DNA of 64,000 bases from SABI01 sp963663665 (GTDB lineage Bacteria > Spirochaetota > Spirochaetia > Sphaerochaetales > Sphaerochaetaceae). The notes beneath the pieces were generated by a model. That model worked only from the letters and a program-made list of their open reading frames with translations. It did not search any database and was not told where the DNA came from. The translations under genes and the position numbers were made by a program. The DNA lies in assembly GCA_963663665.2 (NCBI GenBank), contig CAXXKP010000009.1:186001-250000 (forward strand), given 5' to 3'. Below, piece after piece: positions 43,745 through 52,786 of this stretch (the first letter of the stretch is position 1; each line of letters opens with the position of its first letter).

Positions 43745-45202
43745 ATGGAAAAGAAAGCTGATATCGGTCTCATTGGGCTTGCAGTTATGGGGCAAAACCT
43801 CGTTCTTAATATGAATGATCATGGTTATAGTGTTGCTGTATATAATAGAACAGTCTCAAAAGTTGATGAATTCATGGAAGATGCTGCTAAAGGAAGAGCG
43901 ACTATCTATCCCACTCATTCAATGGAAGAATTCATCTCCATGTTAAAACGACCAAGAAAAGTGATGTTGATGGTAAAAGCTGGAGAAGTTGTTGATATTT
44001 TCATAGAACAAGTCCTCCCATTCCTAGAAAAGGGGGACCTTATTATAGATGGAGGGAACTCCCACTTTCCTGATACAACTCGCAGAACAAAGGCTTTGAA
44101 AGAGAAAGGAATAATCTATATTGGTACCGGTGTGAGTGGAGGAGAAGAAGGTGCTAGAAGAGGACCTTCTATCATGCCTGGTGGGAACAAAGATGGATGG
44201 CCTCTCATAAAGAATATTTTCCAAGATATTAGTGCTAAAGTAGAGGATGGCACTCCTTGTTGCAATTGGGTTGGTGATGATGGCGCTGGTCATTATGTGA
44301 AGATGGTTCATAATGGAATTGAATATGGTGATATGCAGATGATCTGTGAAGCCTACGATTTCCTCTATACAGGTCTCGGTCTAAGCTATGAAGAGATGTA
44401 TAACATCTTCACACAATGGAATGAAACAGAACTTGACAGTTACCTCATTGAAATTACACGAGACATAATGAAAGTCAAAGATAGTGACGGCTCGCCTCTG
44501 GTTGATAAAATACTCGATAAAGCTGGTCAAAAAGGGACTGGTAAGTGGACAGGAATTAACTCCCTTGAACTTGGAGTTCCTGTTACTCTCATTGTGGAAG
44601 CAGTGTATGCACGAAGCCTCTCTGCGCTCAAGAGCGAGAGAGTTGAAGCAAGCAACATCATCACAGGACCTATGAGAGTGATAGAAGGTGAAAGAGCCGA
44701 GATTATAGAAGATGTGAGAAAGGCACTTTTAGCTTCTAAGATTGTCTCATATGCTCAAGGGTATATGTTGATGAGAGAAGCTGCTAAAGAGAATGGTTGG
44801 TCTCTCAACTATGGTGGAATCGCCCTCATGTGGAGAGGTGGTTGTATTATTAGGAGTGCATTCTTAGGGAAGATCAAAGAAGCTTTTGACAACAATCCAA
44901 AACTTAACAATCTCCTTGTTGATGCATACTTCAATAGGATGATGAATTCATGCCAACCTTCTTGGAGACGAACCTTGAATAGAGCAATCAGTGCAGGAAT
45001 TCCAATGCCTGCTATGAGTAGCGCACTCTCCTTCTTTGATGGGTATAGAAGTGAACGACTTCCTGCAAACCTCCTTCAAGCTCAAAGAGACTATTTCGGT
45101 GCGCACACCTATGAAAGAGTAGATGAAAAAGAAGGTCAATTCTTCCACACTAACTGGACGGGAACTGGTGGGAATGTAAGTAGTTCAACCTACGACGTGT
45201 AA
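43745..45202 (+). CDS. gnd: 6-phosphogluconate dehydrogenase, decarboxylating
   Basis: A 485-residue enzyme of normal length. The NADP-binding start is IGLAVMGQNLVLNMNDHGYSV, followed by GGNSHFPDTTRRTKAL, GVSGGEEGARRGPSIMPGG, the catalytic VKMVHNGIEYGDMQ, and KAGQKGTGKWTGI. It oxidises 6-phosphogluconate to ribulose 5-phosphate and CO2, producing NADPH. It follows the LarA-type gene by 60 bases and has its own AGGAG site, so the two are probably one operon. Confidence 0.96.
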   Translation: MEKKADIGLIGLAVMGQNLVLNMNDHGYSVAVYNRTVSKVDEFMEDAAKGRATIYPTHSMEEFISMLKRPRKVMLMVKAGEVVDIFIEQVLPFLEKGDLIIDGGNSHFPDTTRRTKALKEKGIIYIGTGVSGGEEGARRGPSIMPGGNKDGWPLIKNIFQDISAKVEDGTPCCNWVGDDGAGHYVKMVHNGIEYGDMQMICEAYDFLYTGLGLSYEEMYNIFTQWNETELDSYLIEITRDIMKVKDSDGSPLVDKILDKAGQKGTGKWTGINSLELGVPVTLIVEAVYARSLSALKSERVEASNIITGPMRVIEGERAEIIEDVRKALLASKIVSYAQGYMLMREAAKENGWSLNYGGIALMWRGGCIIRSAFLGKIKEAFDNNPKLNNLLVDAYFNRMMNSCQPSWRRTLNRAISAGIPMPAMSSALSFFDGYRSERLPANLLQAQRDYFGAHTYERVDEKEGQFFHTNWTGTGGNVSSSTYDV

Positions 45203-45218
45203 TAAAAAAATTGTTTAC

Positions 45219-45256
45219 ATAAGGAAGGATGGTTGACCTATCCTTCCTTATTTTTA
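45219..45256 (+). terminator. Terminator after gnd
   Basis: A perfect 12-bp inverted repeat (ATAAGGAAGGAT with ATCCTTCCTTAT, 9-base loop) runs into TTTTTA. It lies 17 bases after the gnd stop. Confidence 0.88.
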
Positions 45257-45490
45257 TAGTTCAATTTGAACTGCAATAAAAGGGATTTAACAACTATCGT
45301 GTATGCCTTCTCTTCCAAGCAATCTTTAAGGCATAGTTTCTTGGAAATGAGAGGCAACACTTCTCAAAGGATAAGGATGAGATCTCCATTATCCTTTGAA
45401 AAGATTTTTATCTCGATTCCTCAAATTCTACGACACAAGTTTCATGGGTATCGTCACCCAATTTTCTCTACAAAAATTATGTATTATATA

Positions 45491-46651
45491 TTAAAATCTT
45501 CTTATTGGTCGTACAGAGCGAATCTGTTCTGGTACTCTTTCTGCTGCAAATAATGATACAGAACTTCCAGATGCACTCATTATATATGAATGTGTCGAAT
45601 CCGTCTCAGTGGAGCTCCAATAATATACAGAATCCATATTTGCATAATAAGAATGGTGATAATAATAAGCCAGCTTAAATAATGCATCTCCGCCTGGTAA
45701 GAACCAATCACTGTAGGTGACTCCGTTTACGGTATTTGAGTAATCAGCGCATAATTTAGCAGCATAGGTGCCACTGCCCAATGTAGCAACAATGAGGTTC
45801 GTGTTTTCTAATCCTGCTCCATAGGATTGACTAGTAGCCCCAGTTGTGACTCCATAACCACCCCAAGGAGCTGTTGGATCTGTTGTCCCACCATACCATC
45901 CACGTGGAGCTGCTGATAAATAGCGCCAGCCACTGCTAGAGTAGCCTTTATCGTAGAAAATAAACCCACCAGCAGGACCAATGTCCCCAACCTCATATTC
46001 TCTCCATTTCGCATAGAGCGTATCATCACTTGATTGATCCCAAGCACGGGAACTTGCCATAGTAGAGGTATAATACTGTGTTCCTCCTCCACTCGTGCTC
46101 GTATAGTAGCAGTTGAATGTGTACCCTGTTTTGCTAGGAGTATATGCTACCGGCATAGGGGACCCATAAGATGCAGTTACCTGTGTGGAACCTGAAAAAC
46201 CGCTTTGTCTGTCTAGGGAAACAGTTGATGTCACCCCTGTTCAATACGCATATAGAGTGGTATTGGATGATTTGTTCCAATCATGTTCACTTGTCATTGT
46301 TGATGAATAATACTGAGTACCGCCACCATCGACTTCATCATAATACCCACCAAAGCTGTAATTAGTTCGTGTAGGAGCCGTCGCAGTAGGCATCACCTCA
46401 TCATATGTTGCTACTATTGATACAGATCCTCCTGACCCACTTTGCTTATCAAAAGTTACGGTATATTCTTTTCCTGACCAAGCCACATACAGGGTTGTAT
46501 CTTCAGTAACTCTATCGCTAGAGAAAATCCAAGGACTGGTTAAAGTTGATTCTTTAAACCATCCATCAAAGCTGTAGCCATCTCTTGTTGGGGAAGTGGG
46601 CGCACTAATTGTAGTATTGTAATTGACCTCAGTTATATCACTAACACTACT
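45491..46651 (-). pseudogene. Listeria-Bacteroides-repeat surface protein with FISUMP/DUF1566-like tail, decayed
   Basis: The - strand frame runs from a TGA at 46652-46654 to 45491 and holds three copies of an InlB-type repeat: V-FDKQSG-GGS-SV-A-Y-E-MP, then P-R-YSF-GYY-GGGTQYY and LYA-W. The last 110 residues (YEVGDIGPAGGFIFYDKG onwards) form a DUF1566-like domain. A single in-frame TGA at 46241-46243 replaces the Trp that closes the second repeat (the others read LYVAW and LYAKW), so TGG has become TGA. No signal peptide or start codon is seen before the first repeat, so the N-terminus is lost too. In spirochaetes such proteins are exported and surface-associated. Confidence 0.8.
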
Positions 46652-47401
46652 TCATATTTTCTAAGAGAGGACTTAATTCAAAATTACTAATCCATGACAG
46701 AAAATATTGAAAACTTTTTTACGTAATCTCATCCCTAAAATTTCGAAGGATGAATAATTTTATTTAAGCAGAAGGTGAAAAGGTACAACAATTTCTTCAT
46801 TTTTTTTGAAAGATGTATTAATTATTAGCTTAATATTTATCATATTTCAACAAAAATAAAATATTAATTGTTAATTTCCCACACTAATTGAAACTTGATA
46901 ATTGTCTGAAGTTTTAAAATATAGAGATATTTTTTTTAAAATAGGAAAATTTCTGTTCTTAGAATTACACTGTAGATAAGAGAATCCTCGTAATATAAAA
47001 GAGGTAAAACTAATGCATTACTGTCTGCCCTTTACATATTGTTCTATTACACAGAAATCATTTCGCTACTCTTATAAAACTTTTTCAAAACCTTTCTCCG
47101 ATAGACTCAAGCTTTATCGTATTAGGAAATTACAAGCAAGATCTTTTAATCTGTGAATTATTGCCTCACATCCTCATTCATTAACACGGCAGTATATGTT
47201 TTTTCTATCAATTTCTCTTATCATTTTCATTTACTAATTCTTTTTATAGCCTATAATAAAAAAATAGTTTTAATTGAGGACAAAAATATATTGACTTAAA
47301 TATAATTATGCCCTAAACATAACGCGTAAATCATTATGATTCTGGATTGAATTAGCATCTGGTAAAAGAATAATTGGGTGTGAGGAGGAATAGGAAAAGA
47401 T
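46652..47401. other. Long AT-rich gap before potA
   Basis: About 750 bases with little coding signal. A 47-codon frame at 47013-47156 (+) has a GAGG eight bases before its ATG and a basic product, but nothing else supports it. The pot promoter should lie near 47270-47390; TTGACT at 47291-47296 is a possible -35, with no good -10. The first part may contain debris of the N-terminus of the decayed repeat gene. Confidence 0.4.
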
Positions 47402-48526
47402 TTGAAAGGGTATGATGTAAAAGTAGAGAATGTTTCAAGAGCATACGGGGCCTTCAAGGCTCTTGATAACGTAAGTATCGATATTAAGAAAGGGGAATTC
47501 TTCTCCCTTCTCGGCCCATCAGGATGTGGAAAGACCACATTGTTGCGTATCATAGCTGGTTTTGATTCACCTGATCAGGGTGTGGTCTTATTGGACGAAA
47601 AAGATATTCTTCCCCTTCCTCCTGAAAAAAGGCACGTGAATACTGTATTCCAAAGCTATGCATTATTTCCCCATCTCAGTGTATATGAGAATATTGCTTT
47701 TCCTCTTCGTCTTAAAAACCTGGATAAAACCCATATTGATCAGAAAGTGAAAGAATATGTGCACCTTGTCCAACTAGATGGTCATGAAGATAAGAAACCG
47801 AACATGCTCAGTGGTGGGCAGAAACAACGAGTTGCAATTGCAAGAGCACTCATAAATGAGCCTTCTGTATTACTCTTGGATGAACCTCTTTCTGCATTAG
47901 ATGCAAAACTGAGACAAAACTTATTAGTTGAGCTAGACCATTTACACGATCAAATCGGTATCACATTTATCTATGTTACTCACGACCAAAGTGAAGCTCT
48001 TTCAGTTAGCGACCGTATAGCTGTCATGAACCAAGGAAAAGTCTTACAGATAGGAACTCCCTATGAGATTTATGAGTCTCCAGCAACAGATTTTGTAGCT
48101 CGCTTTATAGGTGAAACGAACCTCTTTCCCGCAACTGTTGTTAGTTGTGAACCATATGAAGATAATTATATGACAACTCTTGATATTGCAGCTCTTGGGG
48201 CAAAAATCAAAGTAACAGATTATGATAATTTAGCTCCTGGGCAACTTGTTTCTTTCACAGTAAGGCCAGAAAAGCTAAAAATTACAGGTGACGAACCAAG
48301 TAAGGTAGGAAAAGATATTAACTTATTCACAGGTGTAGTTGAAGAGCCTATCTATAGTGGTTTTCAATCAAAATACTACGTATCTTTGCCAAATAACACC
48401 GTAATCAAAGTAATTCAGCAACATGCAAATTATATGGATGAAGGACCAGATATTATATGGAAGGATTCTGTATATGTTTCTTGGAGTGCTGAAGATGGAT
48501 ATATCGTGGAGGTCGTAGACTCATGA
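47402..48526 (+). CDS. potA: Spermidine/putrescine ABC transporter ATP-binding protein PotA
   Basis: A 374-residue ATPase. Walker A is GPSGCGKTT, Q-loop FQSYALFPHLSVYEN, signature LSGGQKQR, Walker B LLLDEPLSALD and H-loop THDQSEAL. A C-terminal TOBE-type domain (about 240-374) is typical of PotA/MalK-like ATPases. The start is a TTG at 47402 with AGGA six bases upstream; no ATG is near. It is the first gene of a four-gene operon with 4-base overlaps. Confidence 0.92.
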   Translation: MKGYDVKVENVSRAYGAFKALDNVSIDIKKGEFFSLLGPSGCGKTTLLRIIAGFDSPDQGVVLLDEKDILPLPPEKRHVNTVFQSYALFPHLSVYENIAFPLRLKNLDKTHIDQKVKEYVHLVQLDGHEDKKPNMLSGGQKQRVAIARALINEPSVLLLDEPLSALDAKLRQNLLVELDHLHDQIGITFIYVTHDQSEALSVSDRIAVMNQGKVLQIGTPYEIYESPATDFVARFIGETNLFPATVVSCEPYEDNYMTTLDIAALGAKIKVTDYDNLAPGQLVSFTVRPEKLKITGDEPSKVGKDINLFTGVVEEPIYSGFQSKYYVSLPNNTVIKVIQQHANYMDEGPDIIWKDSVYVSWSAEDGYIVEVVDS

Positions 48527-49422
48527 TGAATGCCATTCAAAAAAGAGAAAAAAGACTTGGTGTAACCTATTCATTTCCGATGGGAATCTGGCTTACACTC
48601 TTCTTCTTAGCTCCTTTATTCATTATAATTCTTTACTCGTTTCTAAAAAAGGGTCTCTATGGTGGTGTTGAATGGGAATTTTCCTTAACAGCCTACAAGC
48701 AGATGTTCAACCCCAATTTTATGCGAGTCCTTGTAAGAACCCTCCTTGTATCGGTAGTAGCGACTATTTTCACGATGATCCTCGCTCTTCCCTGTGGATA
48801 TGCAATGGCAAGAAGTAAGAATCAGACACTTCTCCTCGCTCTCATTATCATTCCGTTTTGGACAAATTCCTTGATTCGAATCTATGCTTGGATCGCAATT
48901 CTTTCCTCCGAAGGGTTCCTTAATGAGGCTCTTAAGTTTTTCCATATTATCAGTGAATCCCTCCCTTTGATGTATAATCAAACTGCGGTGATCACTGTAT
49001 TAGTGTACATGTATATTCCTTTTGCAATTCTTCCTCTTTTTACGACAATAGATAAGTTTAATTTTCAACTCTTAGAGGCAGCTCGTGATTTAGGAGCATC
49101 TAAACCATATGCTATATTCAAAGTTTTACTCCCTAATATTCGTAGTGGTATCATCACTGCGTTCATCTTTACGTTCATCCCAATCTTTGGAGCTTACACT
49201 GTTCCTTTATTAGTTGGTGGGAAAGATAGCTATATGATAGGAAATATCATTGTAGACCAAGTGACAAAAACACGTAACTGGCCTCTTGCATCTGCTTTTT
49301 CTCTGATTATCACTCTCCTGAGTACGTTAGGGGTTATGTGGATGATGGTAAGTAGTGCAAAAGAAAAAACAAGAAATAGTACAAAAATAAATAGTAAAAT
49401 AGTAGATGGAGGTGTAGTTTGA
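48523..49422 (+). CDS. potB: Spermidine/putrescine ABC transporter permease PotB
   Basis: A 299-residue permease with six helices. WLTLFFLAPLFIIILYSFL begins helix 1; the coupling loop is EAARDLGASKPYAIFKVLLPN. Its ATG overlaps the potA stop by four bases. It pairs with PotC. Confidence 0.92.
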   Translation: MMNAIQKREKRLGVTYSFPMGIWLTLFFLAPLFIIILYSFLKKGLYGGVEWEFSLTAYKQMFNPNFMRVLVRTLLVSVVATIFTMILALPCGYAMARSKNQTLLLALIIIPFWTNSLIRIYAWIAILSSEGFLNEALKFFHIISESLPLMYNQTAVITVLVYMYIPFAILPLFTTIDKFNFQLLEAARDLGASKPYAIFKVLLPNIRSGIITAFIFTFIPIFGAYTVPLLVGGKDSYMIGNIIVDQVTKTRNWPLASAFSLIITLLSTLGVMWMMVSSAKEKTRNSTKINSKIVDGGVV

Positions 49423-50282
49423 AAACATTACAACCAACAACCCTTATTCCTCCACCCGCTAAAATTCAGAATAGAATGCCCAAATTTCAAGTATTCCATG
49501 ATCATCGTCGTTTTGGTTTCTCAAATATTGCCCTTGTTCTTGTTATCCTTTTTCTCTTCATGCCATTATTCGTAGTAGTGACCTACTCCTTCAATGCTTC
49601 GAAAGGAATGAGTTGGAGTGGTTTCTCGCTTAAGTGGTATAGTAAACTTATTTTTGACTCTCCTGAGTTATGGAGAGCATTTGGTAACAGTATTATCATC
49701 GCTCTAACAAGTTCTGCGGTAGCTACAGTCCTCGCTTCCTTAGCAGCTGTTGGGATTAAATGGTATTCTTTTAAGGGAAGAACGTATATTCAAACACTCA
49801 GTTTCCTTCCAATGGTCTTACCTGAAGTTATTATCGGTATTTCAATGCTTATTTTTTTTACTGCTATAAAAATTCACTTGGGGATGTTTACGATTTTTGT
49901 AGCACATACAACATTTAATCTTCCATTCGTGTTTCTCCTCGTCTCAGCTCGTCTTGATGAGTTTGATGTATCTATCTTGGAAGCAGCAAGAGATTTAGGA
50001 GCTAATGAGAGAGAGACTCTATTCAAAGTAATAGTCCCTTCTATTATCCCGGGAGTTATGAGTGGATTATTGATGAGTATTACAATGAGCTTAGAAGACT
50101 TTGTAATCACATTCTTCGTATCAGGACCGGGGTCTACTACCCTTCCACTCTATGTCTATTCTATGATTCGTTATGGTATCTCACCTGTTATTAATGCCCT
50201 CTCGTTCGTTCTCATTCTTTCAATCATGCTTCTAGCCTTTGCGCTAAGGAGATTCTTAAAAGCAATCGCAGCATCTAGTTAA
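49419..50282 (+). CDS. potC: Spermidine/putrescine ABC transporter permease PotC
   Basis: A 287-residue permease. A 40-residue cytosolic start precedes helix 1 (NIALVLVILFLFMPLFVVVTYSFNAS); SLKWYSKLIFDSPELWRAFGNSI and the coupling loop EAARDLGANERETLFKVIVPSI are typical of PotC. The start is a TTG at 49419 with GGAGG upstream, overlapping the potB stop by four bases. Confidence 0.92.
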   Translation: MKTLQPTTLIPPPAKIQNRMPKFQVFHDHRRFGFSNIALVLVILFLFMPLFVVVTYSFNASKGMSWSGFSLKWYSKLIFDSPELWRAFGNSIIIALTSSAVATVLASLAAVGIKWYSFKGRTYIQTLSFLPMVLPEVIIGISMLIFFTAIKIHLGMFTIFVAHTTFNLPFVFLLVSARLDEFDVSILEAARDLGANERETLFKVIVPSIIPGVMSGLLMSITMSLEDFVITFFVSGPGSTTLPLYVYSMIRYGISPVINALSFVLILSIMLLAFALRRFLKAIAASS

Positions 50283-50288
50283 GCGCGT

Positions 50289-50319
50289 CCCAGGGTATGG
50301 CCGGTATGGTTGTCCTGGG
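50289..50319 (+). terminator. Intercistronic GC-rich stem-loop between potC and potD
   Basis: CCCAGG (50289-50294) and CCTGGG (50314-50319) form a 6-bp GC stem with a 19-base loop that includes ATGGCCGGTAT. No T-run follows, so it is more likely a stabilising or attenuating hairpin than a full terminator. Confidence 0.45.
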
Positions 50320-50348
50320 CGTTTAAATCCCCTCTTTTGGAGGAGCAT

Positions 50349-51416
50349 ATGAAAAAATTTCATATAATTAAGGGATTCATCACCCTTACACTCATCGTCA
50401 CTATTGTGTTGTTAGCTGTTGGATGTAATAAGACATCAACAGGTAAATCGAATGAAAAAACTCTCTATTTATACAACTGGACATACTACACTCCAGAGAG
50501 TGTAATTGAAAAGTTTGAAAAAGAGTTCGGTGTTAAAGTTGTCCTTGACTATTTTGGATCGAATGAAGATATGTTCGCAAAACTCAAGGCGGGTGGTAGC
50601 GGGTATGATATTGTGTTTCCCTCACAAGACTATGCCTCCATTATGATTAATGAAGAAATGCTCATCGAGTTGGATAAGACAAAACTACCTAATACTCAAT
50701 ACATCTCTCCCTTAGTACGAGAGAAAGCAACGTATGACCCTGAAATGAACTATTCAGTACCATATTTTATGGGAGCCAGTGGTATTGCTGTAAATAAGAC
50801 AAAAGTGAAAGAGTATCCAAAAGATTGGTCTATCTTTGCTATGACAAGTCTAAAAAACAGGATGTGCATGCTTGATGATATGAGAGAGGTAATGGGTGAT
50901 GCCCTTGCCTATCTAGGATACTCGGTAAATAGTGTAGATCCAACTGAACTGAAAGAAGCACAAAATCTTATTAATAATGAGTGGAAGCCTAACCTTGTTA
51001 AATTTGACGCTGAAGGATTTGCCAAAAGTTTCGCAAGCGGAGAATTCTATGTTGTGCATGGATATGCTGAGGCAATCTTTGAAGAACTTGAAGAAGAGAG
51101 ATGGAAAGATGTCGACTTTTTCTTGCCAACAGAAGGTGGCCCTATGTACCTCGATTCTATGGTTATCCCCAAAGGGGCAAAACATATTGAACTTGCACAT
51201 GAATTTATTAACTTCATTCATAGACCAGAAATATATGCAGAGTTCTTAGATCGATTCCACTTCCCTTCCTCTGTCCATACAGAAGCAATGAAGTACACAA
51301 CCGTTACTCCTTTCTACAGTGAAAAGGACTTGGTTAACTATGAGCTAAAGAACGACCTCGGGGAAAACCTGGTTCTGTATGATGAGATATGGCAGACTAT
51401 TCGCTATAACGATTAG
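50349..51416 (+). CDS. potD: Polyamine-binding lipoprotein PotD
   Basis: A protein of about 355 residues with a lipoprotein signal peptide ending in LLAVGC (Cys26). The mature part has LYLYNWTYYTPESVIEKFEKEFGVKV, a GYDIVFPSQDYA segment, VPYFMGASGIAVNKTKV and MYLDSMVIPKGAKH, all typical of PotD. It would bind spermidine or putrescine outside the membrane. The longest frame starts at 50310, but GGAGG five bases before the ATG at 50349 decides the start. Confidence 0.94.
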   Translation: MKKFHIIKGFITLTLIVTIVLLAVGCNKTSTGKSNEKTLYLYNWTYYTPESVIEKFEKEFGVKVVLDYFGSNEDMFAKLKAGGSGYDIVFPSQDYASIMINEEMLIELDKTKLPNTQYISPLVREKATYDPEMNYSVPYFMGASGIAVNKTKVKEYPKDWSIFAMTSLKNRMCMLDDMREVMGDALAYLGYSVNSVDPTELKEAQNLINNEWKPNLVKFDAEGFAKSFASGEFYVVHGYAEAIFEELEEERWKDVDFFLPTEGGPMYLDSMVIPKGAKHIELAHEFINFIHRPEIYAEFLDRFHFPSSVHTEAMKYTTVTPFYSEKDLVNYELKNDLGENLVLYDEIWQTIRYND

Positions 51417-51442
51417 ATATAAAAAGTAATAGCTTACTCCAG

Positions 51443-51472
51443 ATAGAGGGACGATTCCCTCTATTTTTTTTC
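51443..51472 (+). terminator. Terminator of potABCD
   Basis: A 9-bp perfect stem (ATAGAGGGA with TCCCTCTAT, 4-base loop) is followed by eight T residues. Confidence 0.92.
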
Positions 51473-51531
51473 TAATTATATACCTGTCCAAGTATCTTGT
51501 TACATTTTACCATAAACTTATAACATTATAA

Positions 51532-51560
51532 TTGACTTTACTAATAAGACTTTCTATGAT
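51532..51560 (+). promoter_or_regulatory. Predicted sigma-70 promoter of the first small lipoprotein
   Basis: TTGACT (51532-51537) and TATGAT (51555-51560) are 17 bases apart, 23 bases before the ATG at 51584; the leader would be short. Confidence 0.65.
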
Positions 51561-51583
51561 GAGTAAACAGGAGAAAAAAACAC

Positions 51584-52009
51584 ATGAAAAAATTTCTGAT
51601 TCTCGTACTGATCGCAACTGTAGTACTATTTGCATTTAGTAGTTGTGATACTGCAGGATTAATTAAAAGAACTATTGTTGTAGAAAATGATAGTGAAATT
51701 GATCTCACATCAGTTACAATAACAATTAAACATATGGCGGAAAATAATCGGATGGTAGCTGAAGAATCTGTATTCATTGAAGCTGGCTCTCGTATGAATT
51801 TTGTCCAATATATTCAAGAAACTAATGATCCTAACGTCTATTGTGAAGCACGAATAAATAGTTATACTGATGGTAACTCTTATTATGATACTATCTATTT
51901 TACCTTCGATCGTGATAGTAAAGAAGATGTTGTTCTCACTGTAACTCTTGAAGAGTCTGACATTGCCATTAGTGGTGATGGTGGCGGGTTTGAAGTGATG
52001 ACTCCTTGA
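51584..52009 (+). CDS. Small lipoprotein, tandem copy 1
   Basis: A 141-residue protein with a lipoprotein signal peptide: MKKFLILVLIATVVLFAFSSC gives Cys21. The mature part has LIKRTIVVEN at its start, then a beta-rich region, and ends EDVVLTVTLEESDIAISGDGGGFEV. I do not recognise the family. It shares RTIVV-N, the DVVLTVT/NVVITIT strand and the SGDGGGFE/AGTGGGYE tail with copy 2, so the two arose by duplication. It is a single-gene unit with its own promoter and terminator. Confidence 0.8.
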   Translation: MKKFLILVLIATVVLFAFSSCDTAGLIKRTIVVENDSEIDLTSVTITIKHMAENNRMVAEESVFIEAGSRMNFVQYIQETNDPNVYCEARINSYTDGNSYYDTIYFTFDRDSKEDVVLTVTLEESDIAISGDGGGFEVMTP

Positions 52010-52040
52010 TTGAAAATCATATAATACAAAGATCCTATAT

Positions 52041-52070
52041 CGCCACATTCTAATAGATGTGGTGTTTTTT
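52041..52070 (+). terminator. Terminator after small lipoprotein copy 1
   Basis: CGCCACAT pairs with ATGTGGTG (one G-U) around an 8-base loop, then six T residues follow. Confidence 0.85.
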
Positions 52071-52177
52071 ATTCTATCAATCAACCTATAATTAATTTTT
52101 TATTTCTGTAGCAAAAAAACTTACTACAATTAATTTGCGTAATAATTTCATCTTATTACATTTTTTTCCAAAGATTC

Positions 52178-52208
52178 TTGACAATAATACCTCTATAAAT
52201 GCTATACT
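52178..52208 (+). promoter_or_regulatory. Predicted sigma-70 promoter of the second small lipoprotein
   Basis: TTGACA (52178-52183) and TATACT (52203-52208) are separated by 19 bases, slightly long, 25 bases before the ATG; GAGGAG is the ribosome site. Confidence 0.55.
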
Positions 52209-52233
52209 TTGTACTTAGAGGAGATAACAAGAG

Positions 52234-52668
52234 ATGAAAAAAGCATTAATTGCGGTAGTATTAGCATCGATAGTCATTCTTACATTTGTAGGATGTAGTG
52301 ATAGCAATATTATTGAAAGAACTATTGTGGTACAAAATAGTAGTGGTAGAGGAATAACCTATTTAGATTTTTCTGTAGGTAGTTACTTCGAATCAGGTAG
52401 TAGAATTGCAGTCAGCTATCCTCCAGTTATTTTAGCAGATACTGAGAGTATTGAACTTTCCCAGGTTTTTGATAAAACAGTAAGTACAGTAGGATATGGA
52501 ACCTTATACGTTGGAAGCGACACAAGTAGCGGTGATATTGCAAGAACCCATAGATTCACTTTTGAAGTCGATAATGAAGAAAATGTGGTCATTACTATCA
52601 CATATGAAAGTCCTGATTTAGTCTTAGCGGGTACCGGTGGTGGATATGAGGCAGCAGACCTTGAATAA
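52234..52668 (+). CDS. Small lipoprotein, tandem copy 2
   Basis: A 144-residue lipoprotein precursor with lipobox FVGC (Cys21). The mature part starts IIERTIVVQN and ends ENVVITITYESPDLVLAGTGGGYE, matching copy 1 at both ends while the middle (about 40-110) is strongly diverged. No known domain is recognised. It would be anchored in a membrane by its lipid; function unknown. Own promoter and terminator. Confidence 0.8.
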   Translation: MKKALIAVVLASIVILTFVGCSDSNIIERTIVVQNSSGRGITYLDFSVGSYFESGSRIAVSYPPVILADTESIELSQVFDKTVSTVGYGTLYVGSDTSSGDIARTHRFTFEVDNEENVVITITYESPDLVLAGTGGGYEAADLE

Positions 52669-52700
52669 TCAGCACATTTCTTATTGTTAAATAGATGGAG

Positions 52701-52728
52701 CACCATCTCATGAGGAGATGGTGTTTTC
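52701..52728 (+). terminator. Terminator after small lipoprotein copy 2
   Basis: A perfect 9-bp stem (CACCATCTC with GAGATGGTG, 5-base loop) is followed by TTTTCTATTTTT. It may also slow the convergent operon. Confidence 0.85.
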
Positions 52729-52786
52729 TATTTTTATCATAGTTTTTGAATGAGTCTCACAGCAAAAAGATTAATCGAGGAATCTA

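Noticed and set aside
46241..46243. Selenocysteine or TGA-as-Trp decoding in the repeat protein
   Set aside because: The codon corresponds to a Trp, not a Cys, in the repeats, no SECIS-like hairpin is evident, and other genes here use TGA as a normal stop (for example at 466 and 57341).
47013..47156. 47-codon basic frame with a GAGG site in the gap before potA
   Set aside because: Only the ribosome-site match supports it. The composition is that of AT-rich noncoding sequence and no homologue is recognised.
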